Counted from the first letter of the stretch, positions 17,860-26,664 are shown. The stretch is DNA of 64,000 nucleotides from Mucilaginibacter sp. OK268 (GCF_900103125.1 NZ_FNJV01000011.1:170999-234998); one strand, 5' to 3'. Notes: a model not told the origin generated them from the letters alone. Program-made: numbers and translations.

Positions 17860-18995
17860 AAATTTTACAGATCTCAGCTTCTTACAAACCAGCGGTTATT
17901 TATGGCGGCCCCATTATGTCGGTAGCTATGCTCTGCGAACAATTGGCGAATGCAGGTTGTGAGATCATGGTATATACCACAACCGCCAACGGATCAAAAG
18001 AACTTTCGGTAACTCCAAATGAAGCTGCCAATATTGATGGTGTTGCCGTTATCTATTTTAAACGGATCACTAAGGATCATACCCACTTTTCACCAACCTT
18101 GTTAAAGTCGGTTTGGCAAAATGTTAAAAATTATGATTTGGTGCACATCCAGGCCTGGTGGAACCTGGTTTCGGTTTTATCCTGCCTCATAGCGGTTTGG
18201 CGCAAGGTACCTGTTGTGATCTCGGCCCGGGGTACACTGAGTCCTTATTCTTTCCAAAACAAAAACAAGGGCATTAAAAAGATCATTCATCATCTGCTAA
18301 CCAAACCTTTATTCAAACGGTCGCATTGCCATGTAACTACCGAAAGGGAAAAAGAGGCCATGCTTAGCCTGGTTCATCCTAAAAGTATTTTCAATATAGC
18401 TAACCTGGTTAAACTACCATTGGCAAATTACACTGCAGGTAACAACGGAGGCTCGGTATTTAAATTAATCTTTCTTTCGCGGATCGAAGAAAAAAAAGGC
18501 TTGGATATACTGATCAATGCGTTACCTTATTTAACGTTTCCCTTTACATTGACCATAGCTGGCGACGGCGATAGTAACTATGTAGATGGATTGAAGGAAC
18601 TGGTAAAAACCCATGGCCACGAACAAAACGTCAACTGGCTTGGCTTCCAAAACGAAAACAAATTTGAGCTCTTAAACGGGCATGATCTGCTGGTGTTACC
18701 ATCCTACGATGAAAATTTTGGTAACGTGGTTATCGAAAGCTTAAGCCAGGGAACAGCAGTATTGTTAAGCGAATTTGTAGGTCTATCGGCCTATGTGGTT
18801 CAAAAAAAATTGGGTTGGCAGTGCGAACCGGACAGTCGCTCCTTAGCAAACCAGTTGAATTTAATAAGCGGTCAGCAGGCTCAGTTAACCCGTATCCGTA
18901 CCACCGCCCCAGCGATAATTGAGTCTGACTTTGATAAAAGCAAACTCCTGAACCAGTACACAACTATGTATACTCATATCATTAACAATGGCTGA
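17856..18995 (+). CDS. Glycosyltransferase family 4, XrtY-associated type
   Basis: A 379-residue GT-B enzyme starting at TTG 17856, inside the stop of the Wzy-like gene. It opens MKILQISASYKPAVIYGG, and the C-terminal half has IFLSRIEEKKGLDILI and SYDENFGNVVIESLSQG, the EX7E motif. The opening block matches my memory of the exosortase-Y-associated transferase called XYAG1; this cannot be checked here. Its position between the Wzy-like gene and the exosortase fusion supports a shared pathway. It overlaps the methyltransferase gene by 8 bp. Confidence 0.8.
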   Translation: MKILQISASYKPAVIYGGPIMSVAMLCEQLANAGCEIMVYTTTANGSKELSVTPNEAANIDGVAVIYFKRITKDHTHFSPTLLKSVWQNVKNYDLVHIQAWWNLVSVLSCLIAVWRKVPVVISARGTLSPYSFQNKNKGIKKIIHHLLTKPLFKRSHCHVTTEREKEAMLSLVHPKSIFNIANLVKLPLANYTAGNNGGSVFKLIFLSRIEEKKGLDILINALPYLTFPFTLTIAGDGDSNYVDGLKELVKTHGHEQNVNWLGFQNENKFELLNGHDLLVLPSYDENFGNVVIESLSQGTAVLLSEFVGLSAYVVQKKLGWQCEPDSRSLANQLNLISGQQAQLTRIRTTAPAIIESDFDKSKLLNQYTTMYTHIINNG

Positions 18996-19608
18996 TTATA
19001 ACGATTATGGTTATCATGATGATCAACCTACGTGCAACTTAGGCTATCAGCTTCATGACCTGCTCTGCTTGCTTAATAAATCGCGGCATCATTATATACT
19101 TGATCTGGGATGCGGTAATGGCTACCTGGTGAATTATTTAATTGAACATGGCTACAACGCCTACGGAACCGACGCGTCTGAAGAAGGCATCAACATAGCC
19201 CGACAAAAAAATCCCGATCGCTTTTTTGTTCAGGACCTGTCGTCTGATAATTTACCCGAACAATTACAAAATATAGCCTTCGATATTATCATCACTACCG
19301 AAGTTATTGAACATTTATACAACCCCGAAGCGTTTATCCTGTTTTGCAAAAAACAACTTAAAAAAGGTGGCGAATTAGTGATATCAACCCCTTATCATGG
19401 CTATTTAAAAAACCTGGTGCTCAGCATTTTTAACAAATGGGACAGCCATATGGACCCACTTTGGCTTGGCGGGCATATTAAATTATGGTCAAAAAAAACA
19501 TTAAGTAAGGCATTGTCAAATGCCGGTTTTACAGTTACTTCGTTTAAAGGTAACGGGCGCTGGCCTTATTTATGGAAATCAATGTTGATAAAAGCTAAAC
19601 TTAATTGA
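18988..19608 (+). CDS. Class I SAM-dependent methyltransferase
   Basis: A 206-residue protein with the Rossmann SAM-binding motif ILDLGCGNGYLVNYL, the acidic ribose-binding residue in YGTDASEEG, and TTEVIEHLYNPE as motif IV region. The type is common in surface polysaccharide clusters, where it caps or modifies sugars; a different substrate such as a lipid carrier cannot be excluded. It overlaps both neighbours and so is co-translated with the exosortase fusion gene. Confidence 0.85.
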   Translation: MADYNDYGYHDDQPTCNLGYQLHDLLCLLNKSRHHYILDLGCGNGYLVNYLIEHGYNAYGTDASEEGINIARQKNPDRFFVQDLSSDNLPEQLQNIAFDIIITTEVIEHLYNPEAFILFCKKQLKKGGELVISTPYHGYLKNLVLSIFNKWDSHMDPLWLGGHIKLWSKKTLSKALSNAGFTVTSFKGNGRWPYLWKSMLIKAKLN

Positions 19609-21026
19609 TGGTTCCTTATTCAGTCATCATACTTACTTATAACGAAGAGCAGCATTTGCCCCGTTTGCTGGAGTCGATAGCGGCGCTAAAGGCACCCATT
19701 TTTATACTGGATTCGGGCAGTACCGATCAAACCATCCAAATAGCAGAGCAAGCGGGGGCAGTTGTACAGCAACACCCGTTTGAAAATCATCCCAGGCAAT
19801 GGGACCATGCATTAAAGATTTTTGATATACAAACTCCCTGGGTTATTTGCTTTGATGCCGACCAGATAGTTACCCCGGAGTTAAAAGAACTGCTGCTTAA
19901 TTTTAATGACGCGGATTATCGGGACGTTAACGGCATATACTTTAACCGGAAAAACTTCTTTAAGGGCCAGTGGATCAAACATGGGGGCTATTACCCCATC
20001 TATCTGCTCAAAATGTTCAGGTATAAGGCCGGGCATTCTGACCTGAATGAAGGAATGGATCACCGCTTTATTGTTCCGGGTAAAACCATCGTATGGAAAC
20101 AGGGGCACATTTTAGAGGAGAATTTAAAAGAGAACAACATCAGTTTTTGGATAGATAAGCATAACCGTTACAGCGACCTGGTGGCACGGGAAGAGGTGGA
20201 ACGGATGCAAAACCTCAGGCACCAAACGCTAAAACCAAGCTTATTAGGTTCGCCCGATGAACGTACTGCCTGGCTTAAGCGGCTATGGTGGCAATTACCA
20301 AGGTATTTACGGCCTTGGCTGTACTTTGGCTACCGCATGACATTTCAGTTAGGGATATTGGACGGGCGCACGGGTATCATATTCCATTTTTTACAGGGTT
20401 TCTGGTTCAGGCTTATTGTTGATGTAAAAATTGATGAGATACTCAACGCCACTCCAAAACGAGCTGCCCATATCCAAAACTCCCCCCTAAAATTCGCTTT
20501 TAAGTTCATCGTGCTGTTCCTGTTATTTTATTACTTCAATATCTTGTTTTTAGGCATGACCAGCCACGGAAATCATTACAATGCTTTTTTAGCCACTTAT
20601 TTGAATTATATACAAGGCTTACGGACTCTTTTACTATCGGGCAGTGCCTTCATACTTAGCGCACTCGGTTTTGATGTAATTTACAATCATATTGATCTGT
20701 TGGTTGCCGGTAAAGGTACTATCCGGTTAGCCTATGATTGCCTGGGCCTGGGGGTCATGAGTTTTTTCTCGGCATTTGTGATCGCATATCCTAAACAATT
20801 CAGATCAAAAATCTTATTTCTGATCTCGGGCTTATTGGGCATCCAATTTTTAAACATTATCAGGTTTGTGCTGTTAGCTTTGTTTTGGAGTAAAAAAACA
20901 AATCCGGTAATTGATCATCATACCATTTTTAATATCATTATCTATATATTGATCATGTTCAGTCTTTATTTTTGGGTAAAAAGAGAACCAGGAGTCAAGA
21001 ATCAGGATAAGGGCAAAAACAAATGA
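19608..21026 (+). CDS. Glycosyltransferase family 2 - exosortase fusion protein
   Basis: A 472-residue two-domain protein. Residues 1 to about 240 are a GT2 domain: YSVIILTYNEEQHLPRLLES, ILDSGSTDQT and CFDADQ (DxD at 83-85). Residues about 295-460 are a membrane domain with five or more helices carrying the exosortase/archaeosortase triad: Cys378 in AYDCLGLGVMS, Arg419 in LNIIRFV and His437 or His438 in DHHTIFN. Exosortases cleave a C-terminal sorting signal and hand the protein to a surface anchor or polysaccharide. Fusion to a glycosyltransferase suggests that sorting and glycan synthesis are joined. The ATG at 19608 overlaps the upstream TGA. The last residues (GVKNQDKGKNK) are encoded by an inverted repeat. 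Confidence 0.85.
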   Translation: MVPYSVIILTYNEEQHLPRLLESIAALKAPIFILDSGSTDQTIQIAEQAGAVVQQHPFENHPRQWDHALKIFDIQTPWVICFDADQIVTPELKELLLNFNDADYRDVNGIYFNRKNFFKGQWIKHGGYYPIYLLKMFRYKAGHSDLNEGMDHRFIVPGKTIVWKQGHILEENLKENNISFWIDKHNRYSDLVAREEVERMQNLRHQTLKPSLLGSPDERTAWLKRLWWQLPRYLRPWLYFGYRMTFQLGILDGRTGIIFHFLQGFWFRLIVDVKIDEILNATPKRAAHIQNSPLKFAFKFIVLFLLFYYFNILFLGMTSHGNHYNAFLATYLNYIQGLRTLLLSGSAFILSALGFDVIYNHIDLLVAGKGTIRLAYDCLGLGVMSFFSAFVIAYPKQFRSKILFLISGLLGIQFLNIIRFVLLALFWSKKTNPVIDHHTIFNIIIYILIMFSLYFWVKREPGVKNQDKGKNK

Positions 21027-21112
21027 TTTATAAAAAATTTATTTCTTTATTGAAATTACAAACAAGAGCAAGTTATTTTTTCTTGATTCTTGACTCTTGT
21101 ATCTTGCTTCTC
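20991..21112. repeat. Inverted repeat, TCAAGAATC family, copy 5 (overlaps CDS end)
   Basis: Left arm from 20991 (ggagtcaagaatcag) lies in the 3' end of the exosortase fusion; right arm (tcttgattcttgactcttg, continuing to cttgcttctc) ends near 21112. The stop codon at 21024-21026 is between the arms. Confidence 0.8.
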
Positions 21113-21125
21113 TTTATCAACACGC

Positions 21126-21686
21126 ATGCATAAAACCGACCTATCTACCTATAATAATTACCCTTTTCATCCGGGAGGTAATGCTGTAAAAAGGTTATTA
21201 TGGTTTTATGTGAATGCTTTGTTCTTCAAAACCAGCCTGGTGCCCATCAGCGCGTTTAAGGTGTTTCTGCTCCGGGTATTTGGCGCAAAGATTGGCAAAA
21301 ATGTAACCATCAAACCTTGTGTCAATATCAAATATCCCTGGCATCTGAGCATCGGTAATGAAAGCTGGATAGGTGAAAACGTGTGGATCGACAGCCTGGT
21401 TACCATCAGAATCGGCGCCCATGTATGCCTTTCGCAGGGTGCAGTATTACTCACCGGTAGTCACGATTATAAAAAAACAAGTTTTAACCTCATAACCAAA
21501 CCACTTATTATAGAAGATGGCGCCTGGATAGGTGCCGGTGCCATCGCAAACCTGGGCATTACAGTTGCCAGCCACGCAGTACTCACCAGTGGCTCTGTTG
21601 CCACAAAAAACCTGGAAGCGTACAGTGTGTATCAAGGTAACCCTGCCATCAGGATCCGCGACCGTATTATTACACATCAAACCTAA
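21126..21686 (+). CDS. WcaF-like colanic acid type acetyltransferase
   Basis: A 186-residue left-handed beta-helix acetyltransferase. Hexapeptide-type turns run from IGKNVTIKPCVNI through IGNESWIGENVWIDSL to IEDGAWIGAGAIANLG; the SHDYKKTSF block holds the likely catalytic His. Such enzymes O-acetylate sugars in the cytoplasm with acetyl-CoA. The ATG at 21126 is chosen because an upstream in-frame TTG lies within the repeat and would add a meaningless extension. It is 8 bp from the next membrane gene. Confidence 0.9.
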   Translation: MHKTDLSTYNNYPFHPGGNAVKRLLWFYVNALFFKTSLVPISAFKVFLLRVFGAKIGKNVTIKPCVNIKYPWHLSIGNESWIGENVWIDSLVTIRIGAHVCLSQGAVLLTGSHDYKKTSFNLITKPLIIEDGAWIGAGAIANLGITVASHAVLTSGSVATKNLEAYSVYQGNPAIRIRDRIITHQT

Positions 21687-21694
21687 GCTCATTT

Positions 21695-23266
21695 ATGTCA
21701 ACGCAAAAGTCTCACATCCATCAAATTATTTTAGCCGCTCTGGGTATCCTTGTACTTATTTTGGGTACCATGATATACCTGTACCCTACCTCCATTTTCC
21801 CCGATTCATGCTGGGGTTTCCAGGTGTTGCGCGCTATGCAAATGGGCGGAGGTTTTAATATGGCCATCAAGCCTGATGCTGCCGATATCGCTAAAAACTC
21901 AGCAGAGTTTTTAACCTGGTGGTCACCGGGACAATACCTGTTCCCTTATGTTTTTAAATTGGTATTGGGTATCAATACCGGTAAAGCGGCGGCGGTCACG
22001 GTTACCTTGTTTACTTTATCTGGCTTAGCCGGGTTTTACCTGCTTTTCAAAAAGGTAGGCTTTACGCCACTTGTTGCCGCTATCAGTGTATTGGTTATTG
22101 CCTGTCAACAGGCGTTTATTGTTCCTTATGTTTTTTACAACGGTGGCGAGGTTTTACTTTTCGGCTTCGCCGGATGGTTCCTGTATGGCTGTGCAAGCAT
22201 CGATAAACCCGGGTGGAAGATCGTAGCTTTTTTGATCATTTCAGGCTGGATAGGTTTTTGTTGTAAATCATCCTTTTTGTGGGTATATGGCGCTGGTTGC
22301 GTTTATTTATGGATAACCTTATCAACAGGCCAAACCAGTATATGGGGATGGATAAAAAAAGGATTCTGGATAGGTGTGCCTGCTGTAATATCATTGGCAG
22401 CGATATACAAATTGTATCTATCCAAAGGCACCACACCTGCCTCCGGAGCAGGGGGCATCAAACTGGCCTGGGAAACTTTTAGCTTCCCAATGGCATCACC
22501 TATATTGGCGGGATTTTCGGTTGATGATATGATGAATGGCTTAATATATCATGACGATGCGCCGATGTTAAACCATTTCTGGTCGATAGTAACCGTTGTA
22601 TTAGCGGCGATATTAAGTGTTTTACTGGTAAGCAGGATAGTGCGTAAGGCGCCGGATAAAAAGTACGCGCGGCTGCTCATCGTTTTTTATTCTGTGGCCA
22701 TATTGTTCTTTGGATATAACTTTTTAAAGCAAGCCTATATTTCCTACGAAGCCAGGCACCTGCGCTTAATTGGCTTATTAGTTATACCGGGTGTGGTGTA
22801 TTTAGTAGGCCAGAGCGGCATATTTTACAAAACCGCGTTTGGCTTTATTTGTATGGTAATCGCTTTTTTTAGCTTTCGCTATTTTATGCCGGGCTATCTG
22901 CAAAATAAAAATGTGAATGCCAGGGGCACCTCTGGTTTAGCCCAAATGTTTATCGACCAGCCATCGCTAAACTACATCATGGACCTCGACAGAAAGAACA
23001 ACAATGCCCTTTTTGTATTTACCAGTCCGGATCTGGGATTGGAGATCAACCATAATCGTTTTATTACGATAGATCCAATCGACTCGGATATTAAAATTGA
23101 TTACGACACTTACGCACACTACGGGCACGCCGGACCTATATTTATCCTGTTACCCGCAAGTTATATGGGTCCCAAGTCAAACATTATACGCAAGTGCTTC
23201 CCGGGCTACACGGGCTTTAAAATGGATATGCTGAGCAATAATTACGTACTGTATTCAGCGAAGTGA
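21695..23266 (+). CDS. Polytopic membrane protein, possible GT-C glycosyltransferase
   Basis: A 523-residue protein with about ten helices. After the first helix (residues 10-28) comes a loop with YPTSIFPDSCWGFQVL and later FLTWWSPGQYLFPYV, then regularly spaced helices and a soluble C-terminal part of about 110 residues with LDRKNNNALFVFT. This plan resembles GT-C/PMT-type enzymes that use lipid-linked sugars on the periplasmic side, but I see no clear family signature. It is the last gene of the polysaccharide locus in this direction; obgE follows on the opposite strand. Confidence 0.6.
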   Translation: MSTQKSHIHQIILAALGILVLILGTMIYLYPTSIFPDSCWGFQVLRAMQMGGGFNMAIKPDAADIAKNSAEFLTWWSPGQYLFPYVFKLVLGINTGKAAAVTVTLFTLSGLAGFYLLFKKVGFTPLVAAISVLVIACQQAFIVPYVFYNGGEVLLFGFAGWFLYGCASIDKPGWKIVAFLIISGWIGFCCKSSFLWVYGAGCVYLWITLSTGQTSIWGWIKKGFWIGVPAVISLAAIYKLYLSKGTTPASGAGGIKLAWETFSFPMASPILAGFSVDDMMNGLIYHDDAPMLNHFWSIVTVVLAAILSVLLVSRIVRKAPDKKYARLLIVFYSVAILFFGYNFLKQAYISYEARHLRLIGLLVIPGVVYLVGQSGIFYKTAFGFICMVIAFFSFRYFMPGYLQNKNVNARGTSGLAQMFIDQPSLNYIMDLDRKNNNALFVFTSPDLGLEINHNRFITIDPIDSDIKIDYDTYAHYGHAGPIFILLPASYMGPKSNIIRKCFPGYTGFKMDMLSNNYVLYSAK

Positions 23267-23270
23267 AGCA

Positions 23271-23400
23271 GAGGCAAGATATTAGAGTCAAGAATCAGGA
23301 TAAAACACATCGCTCCAGGTAGTCTAAAGACTACTAACATAATAGTCCGAAGTCAGAGAATCGGACAGCGCATTCTTGATTCTTGTCTCTTGACTCTTAA
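23271..23400. repeat. Inverted repeat, TCAAGAATC family, copy 6
   Basis: Left arm aggcaagatattagagtcaa and right arm cttgtctcttgactcttaa bracket an inner part with two small palindromes: agtctaaagact at 23321-23332 and gtccga...tcggac at 23345-23366. It lies between convergent genes (membrane protein and obgE) and could act in both mRNAs as a 3' stem. Confidence 0.75.
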
Positions 23401-23402
23401 TT

Positions 23403-24407
23403 CTAAGATCCTTTATTGATCTCGGTCCAAAGAAGATCTTTCAATTCCGTCAGATTCTTTTGCGCTACGGAGGATATGAATAAAGAAGGAACGCCCTCAG
23501 GGAGTTCTTTTTTCATTTCGGCCTGAAGCTCATCATCAAGCATATCCATCTTGGTAACTGCTAAAACGCGGGGCTTGTGCATCAGTTCGGCATTGTATTG
23601 CTCCAGCTCGTTCAGTAATATCTCGTATTCTTCTTTAATGGTACGGTTAGTGTCGGCAGGTACCATAAATAATAGTACCGAGTTACGTTCAATGTGCCTC
23701 AGAAACCTGAAACCTAAACCCTTGCCTTGTGATGCCCCTTCAATAATTCCGGGAATATCGGCCATCACAAATGAGCGGTTATTACGATACGATACAATGC
23801 CCAGGTTTGGCACCAAGGTAGTAAAGGCATAGTCGGCAATTTCCGGCTTAGCAGCTGATACTACCGAAAGCAGGGTTGATTTGCCCGCGTTCGGGAAACC
23901 TACCAAACCCACATCGGCCAATATTTTCAGCTCCAGTATATTCCAGTCTTCCTTGCCATCTTCGCCGGGTTGGGCAAAGCGGGGGGTTTGCTGGGTAGGG
24001 GTTTTAAAGTGCCAGTTGCCTAAGCCACCGCGACCACCAGGTGTTAATATTTTTGTTTCGCCATCCTGGGTTATCTCGAAGATGATCTCTCCCGTTTCGG
24101 CATTTTTTACCGTTGTACCCAGGGGTACTTCCAATATCTCATCTCTTCCGGTTTTTCCGCTTCTTAAGGAGCTACCGCCCGAATCACCGTCGCCGGCAAT
24201 TACGTGTTTACGGTATTTCAAATGAAGCATGGTCCAGAGCTGGGCATTGCCTTTGATGATCACATGACCACCGCGGCCGCCATCTCCACCATCCGGGCCA
24301 CCTTTGGATGTTAATATATCACGGTGTAAATGAGCAGAGCCCGCCCCTCCGTGGCCAGAGCGGCAACAGATCTTCACATAATCAACAAAATTGGAACCCT
24401 GCGACAT
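23403..24407 (-). CDS. obgE: GTPase ObgE (CgtA)
   Basis: A 334-residue Obg GTPase. The glycine-rich Obg domain spans residues 1-160 (GGDGGRGGHV, PGGRGGLGN), followed by the G domain with G1 GFPNAGKST at 170-178, G3 DIPG at 217-220 and G4 TKMD at 285-288. It takes part in 50S ribosome maturation and stringent control. The protein ends soon after the G domain, so the C-terminal OCT domain seen in some bacteria is absent, which is common. adk lies upstream on the same strand. Confidence 0.97.
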   Translation of the reverse strand: MSQGSNFVDYVKICCRSGHGGAGSAHLHRDILTSKGGPDGGDGGRGGHVIIKGNAQLWTMLHLKYRKHVIAGDGDSGGSSLRSGKTGRDEILEVPLGTTVKNAETGEIIFEITQDGETKILTPGGRGGLGNWHFKTPTQQTPRFAQPGEDGKEDWNILELKILADVGLVGFPNAGKSTLLSVVSAAKPEIADYAFTTLVPNLGIVSYRNNRSFVMADIPGIIEGASQGKGLGFRFLRHIERNSVLLFMVPADTNRTIKEEYEILLNELEQYNAELMHKPRVLAVTKMDMLDDELQAEMKKELPEGVPSLFISSVAQKNLTELKDLLWTEINKGS

Positions 24408-24435
24408 TGTATTTTTTATTTTAATTTGTCCAAAA

Positions 24436-24522
24436 GCCCGAAAGTCAGTAAAGTCCGAAAGGTTAAGAATTTTGATTTTCTCAACTTCCGGACTTTACTG
24501 ACTTACCCGACTTGCGGACTGT
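24436..24522. repeat. Inverted repeat, GTCAGTAAAGTCCG family
   Basis: Perfect 16-bp arms aagtcagtaaagtccg (24442-24457) and complement at 24489-24504, spaced by 31 bp, in the gap between adk and obgE. No other copy was noticed in the window. Confidence 0.8.
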
Positions 24523-24530
24523 CTTTTTAC

Positions 24531-25103
24531 TTAATAATTTTCGATAACCGTATCAATTGCGCCATATATCTGGTCAATTGAGCCAATACCGTTTATGCTG
24601 GTAAACTTATGCTGGTTTTTATAAAAATTAGCAACCGGCGCTGTTTTATCATTGTACTCTTTAATACGTTTGCGGATAACTTCCGGGTTGGCATCATCTG
24701 CACGACCTGAATCTTTACCACGCAATAAAAGGCGGTGCTCCAGTTCGTCGTCATTTACCTCCAGGGCTATCATGCCAGATATGGCCGACTCTTTTGATTT
24801 CAGTAGCTGGTCTAATGCTTCGGCTTGTGCCACGGTGCGCGGAAAGCCATCAAATATAAACCCTTCGGCATCTTTATTAGCATCCAGCTTATTGCTGATC
24901 ATGCCTATAACTACCTCATCCGGAACCAGCATCCCCTCATCCATCAGTTTTTTCGCCTCTAAACCAAGCTTTGTTCCTTGTGCAATTTCGCCGCGTAAAA
25001 GGTCGCCTGTTGAAAGGTGTATTAAACCGTGTTTTTCAATAAGCTTTTGCGACTGAGTCCCTTTCCCTGCTCCGGGAGGGCCAAACAATACCAGATTTAG
25101 CAT
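24531..25103 (-). CDS. adk: Adenylate kinase
   Basis: A 190-residue protein with the Walker A loop GPPGAGKGTQ at residues 8-17, the NMP-binding STGDLLR, the core FDGFPRTVAQAE, and the short form of the LID domain (LLRGKDSGRADD, without zinc cysteines). It interconverts ATP + AMP and 2 ADP. It precedes obgE in the same direction, separated by an inverted repeat; tRNA-Arg lies upstream. Confidence 0.97.
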   Translation of the reverse strand: MLNLVLFGPPGAGKGTQSQKLIEKHGLIHLSTGDLLRGEIAQGTKLGLEAKKLMDEGMLVPDEVVIGMISNKLDANKDAEGFIFDGFPRTVAQAEALDQLLKSKESAISGMIALEVNDDELEHRLLLRGKDSGRADDANPEVIRKRIKEYNDKTAPVANFYKNQHKFTSINGIGSIDQIYGAIDTVIENY

Positions 25104-25119
25104 GCTCTATACAAATTAA

Positions 25120-25148
25120 AAGCCTTTCGGTACAACACAGAAAGGCTT
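25120..25148 (-). terminator. Possible terminator after tRNA-Arg
   Basis: Arms aagcctttc (25120-25128) and gaaaggctt (25140-25148) form a 9-bp stem with an 11-base loop. On the - strand it lies between the tRNA 3' end and adk and is followed by ttaattt, a short T-rich stretch. It could be an intrinsic terminator or processing stem for the tRNA. Confidence 0.6.
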
Positions 25149-25155
25149 AACGTTA

Positions 25156-25232
25156 TGGTGCACTTGAAGGGAGTCGAACCCCTAACCTCCTGATCCGTAG
25201 TCAGGTGCTCTATCCAATTGAGCTACAAGTGC
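25156..25232 (-). tRNA. tRNA-Arg (anticodon ACG)
   Basis: The - strand sequence starts GCACTTGTAGCTCAATTGG and folds as a standard cloverleaf: 7-bp acceptor GCACTTG/CAAGTGC, D-arm GCTC..GAGC, anticodon stem CTGAC/GTCAG region with loop carrying ACG, and T-arm ending GGTTCGACTCC. Discriminator A is at 25159 and the CCA end is encoded (25156-25158). ACG (read as ICG after deamination) decodes CGU/CGC/CGA arginine codons, fitting the CGT-rich codons of atpD and ilvC in this window. Confidence 0.95.
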
Positions 25233-25390
25233 TTTTTGAAACGGAATGCAAAAATAGAATTTTTCACCGTCCGTTGCAAACTTTTTTAAAATAACTTTCT
25301 GATTTATTTTTTCTGAATAGCCAAATAGCTGATTTGATGCTTACTAAGCCGTTTCTCTTTTTCAACCGGCAGCCTTGCATCAGCTCAAAA

Positions 25391-25852
25391 CTACTTTACT
25401 ATCTCGGCTATAGCTGCAAAATCGGGCAGTTGACCTGCGTCTTCCAGCACTTCAGCATAGATAATATTCTGCTCTTCGTCAATTACAAAGGCCGAACGTT
25501 TGGAAACGCCTTTCAGGCCCAGTACAAATTCTTCATACAAAGCGCCGTAAGCGGCCGATACTTCTTTGTTAAAGTCAGACAGCAGATCAAACTGATAATT
25601 GTTCTCAGCCTTGAATTTGGCCAATGTAAAAGGCGAGTCGACGGATATACCTAATATCACAGCATTCAATCCGTCATAGTACCCAAAGCTATCGCGCATG
25701 GTACACAGCTGTGTGGTACAAACACCGGTAAACGCTAAAGGGAAGAAATGTACAACTACTTTTTTGCCTTTAAAATCGGCTAATGATACCGACTTGATAT
25801 CGGTTGATAATAGTGAGAATTGAGGTGCCGCCTGGCCTGCTTGTAATGTCAT
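25391..25852 (-). CDS. Peroxiredoxin (AhpE-like)
   Basis: A 153-residue thioredoxin-fold peroxidase. The catalytic motif is FPLAFTGVCTTQLCTMRD, with Pro38, Thr42 and the peroxidatic Cys45; Cys50 is a candidate resolving residue. It reduces hydrogen peroxide and organic peroxides with thiol donors in the cytoplasm. It is monocistronic by spacing; the 158 bp towards the tRNA show no gene or strong signal. Confidence 0.92.
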   Translation of the reverse strand: MTLQAGQAAPQFSLLSTDIKSVSLADFKGKKVVVHFFPLAFTGVCTTQLCTMRDSFGYYDGLNAVILGISVDSPFTLAKFKAENNYQFDLLSDFNKEVSAAYGALYEEFVLGLKGVSKRSAFVIDEEQNIIYAEVLEDAGQLPDFAAIAEIVK

Positions 25853-25941
25853 AGTTAATGTTTTTATTACAAATAAAAAAAAATTACTGGCTTTATTAGT
25901 AATCAGCGGGTAATTAATTGCGTTTAATATAATTTTGAGTC

Positions 25942-26664
25942 ATGAAATATCTATTGTTTGCTTTATTCCTGCTATCATCTACTTTCACCAAAGCGCAAAC
26001 CAGGCCATTCCGCATCAGTACGCAGCATTTAACGGGCAATGTATATGTATATATTTCTTATGGCCTGCCCGATGATAAAACACCATTCCCAGCCAACGGC
26101 CTCTATATTGTAACACCGGCCGGCATTGTATTGATTGATACCCCCTGGGACGAGGATCAGACCCGGCAATTGATAGATACCATCAAACAACGTTATCATC
26201 AAAAAATAGCGCTTTGCATATCCACCCACTTCCACACCGACCGTACCGCGGGGCTCGATGTGTTAAAAAAGAATGGCACCAAAACCTACACCAGCGTATT
26301 AACCAAACAGCTGGCCAAACAACACAACGATAAACAACCCGAGTTTACCTTTACTAAAGACACCGTTTTTAACATTGGCGGCGTAAAGGTGCAAACCTAT
26401 TTCCCGGGCGAGGGCCATACCAGAGACAACATTGTAATATGGCTGCCCCAAACCAAAGTATTATTTGGCGGCTGCCTCATCAAAAGCATGGATACCAACG
26501 AAAAGGGTTACACAGCCGATGGCAATATTGCCGAATGGCCCCTAAGCGTAAACCGGGTTAAAAATCGTTTCAGGGATATCAAATATCTTATTCCAGGTCA
26601 CCAGGGATGGCAGGGCGATACCCTGATGCTGAACCATACTATAGACATAGCGAGACAGAAATAA
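25942..26664 (+). CDS. Subclass B1 metallo-beta-lactamase
   Basis: A 240-residue protein with signal peptide MKYLLFALFLLSSTFTKAQ. All B1 zinc ligands are in place: HFHTD (His96, His98, Asp100), His159 in GEGHTRDN, Cys178 in FGGCLIKS and His220 in IPGHQGW. GIVLIDTPWDEDQT and TADGNIAEWP are B1 signature blocks. Cys178 together with HxHxD separates it from B3 and from glyoxalase-like relatives. It should act in the periplasm and hydrolyse carbapenems and other beta-lactams; this is a family inference. It stands alone between a divergent peroxiredoxin gene and a convergent thioredoxin-like gene, with no mobile element nearby. Confidence 0.92.
   Translation: MKYLLFALFLLSSTFTKAQTRPFRISTQHLTGNVYVYISYGLPDDKTPFPANGLYIVTPAGIVLIDTPWDEDQTRQLIDTIKQRYHQKIALCISTHFHTDRTAGLDVLKKNGTKTYTSVLTKQLAKQHNDKQPEFTFTKDTVFNIGGVKVQTYFPGEGHTRDNIVIWLPQTKVLFGGCLIKSMDTNEKGYTADGNIAEWPLSVNRVKNRFRDIKYLIPGHQGWQGDTLMLNHTIDIARQK

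Noticed and set aside
21532..21858. A 108-codon frame overlapping wcaF-like and membrane protein genes
   Set aside because: Overlaps two well-supported genes in another frame and has no motif.
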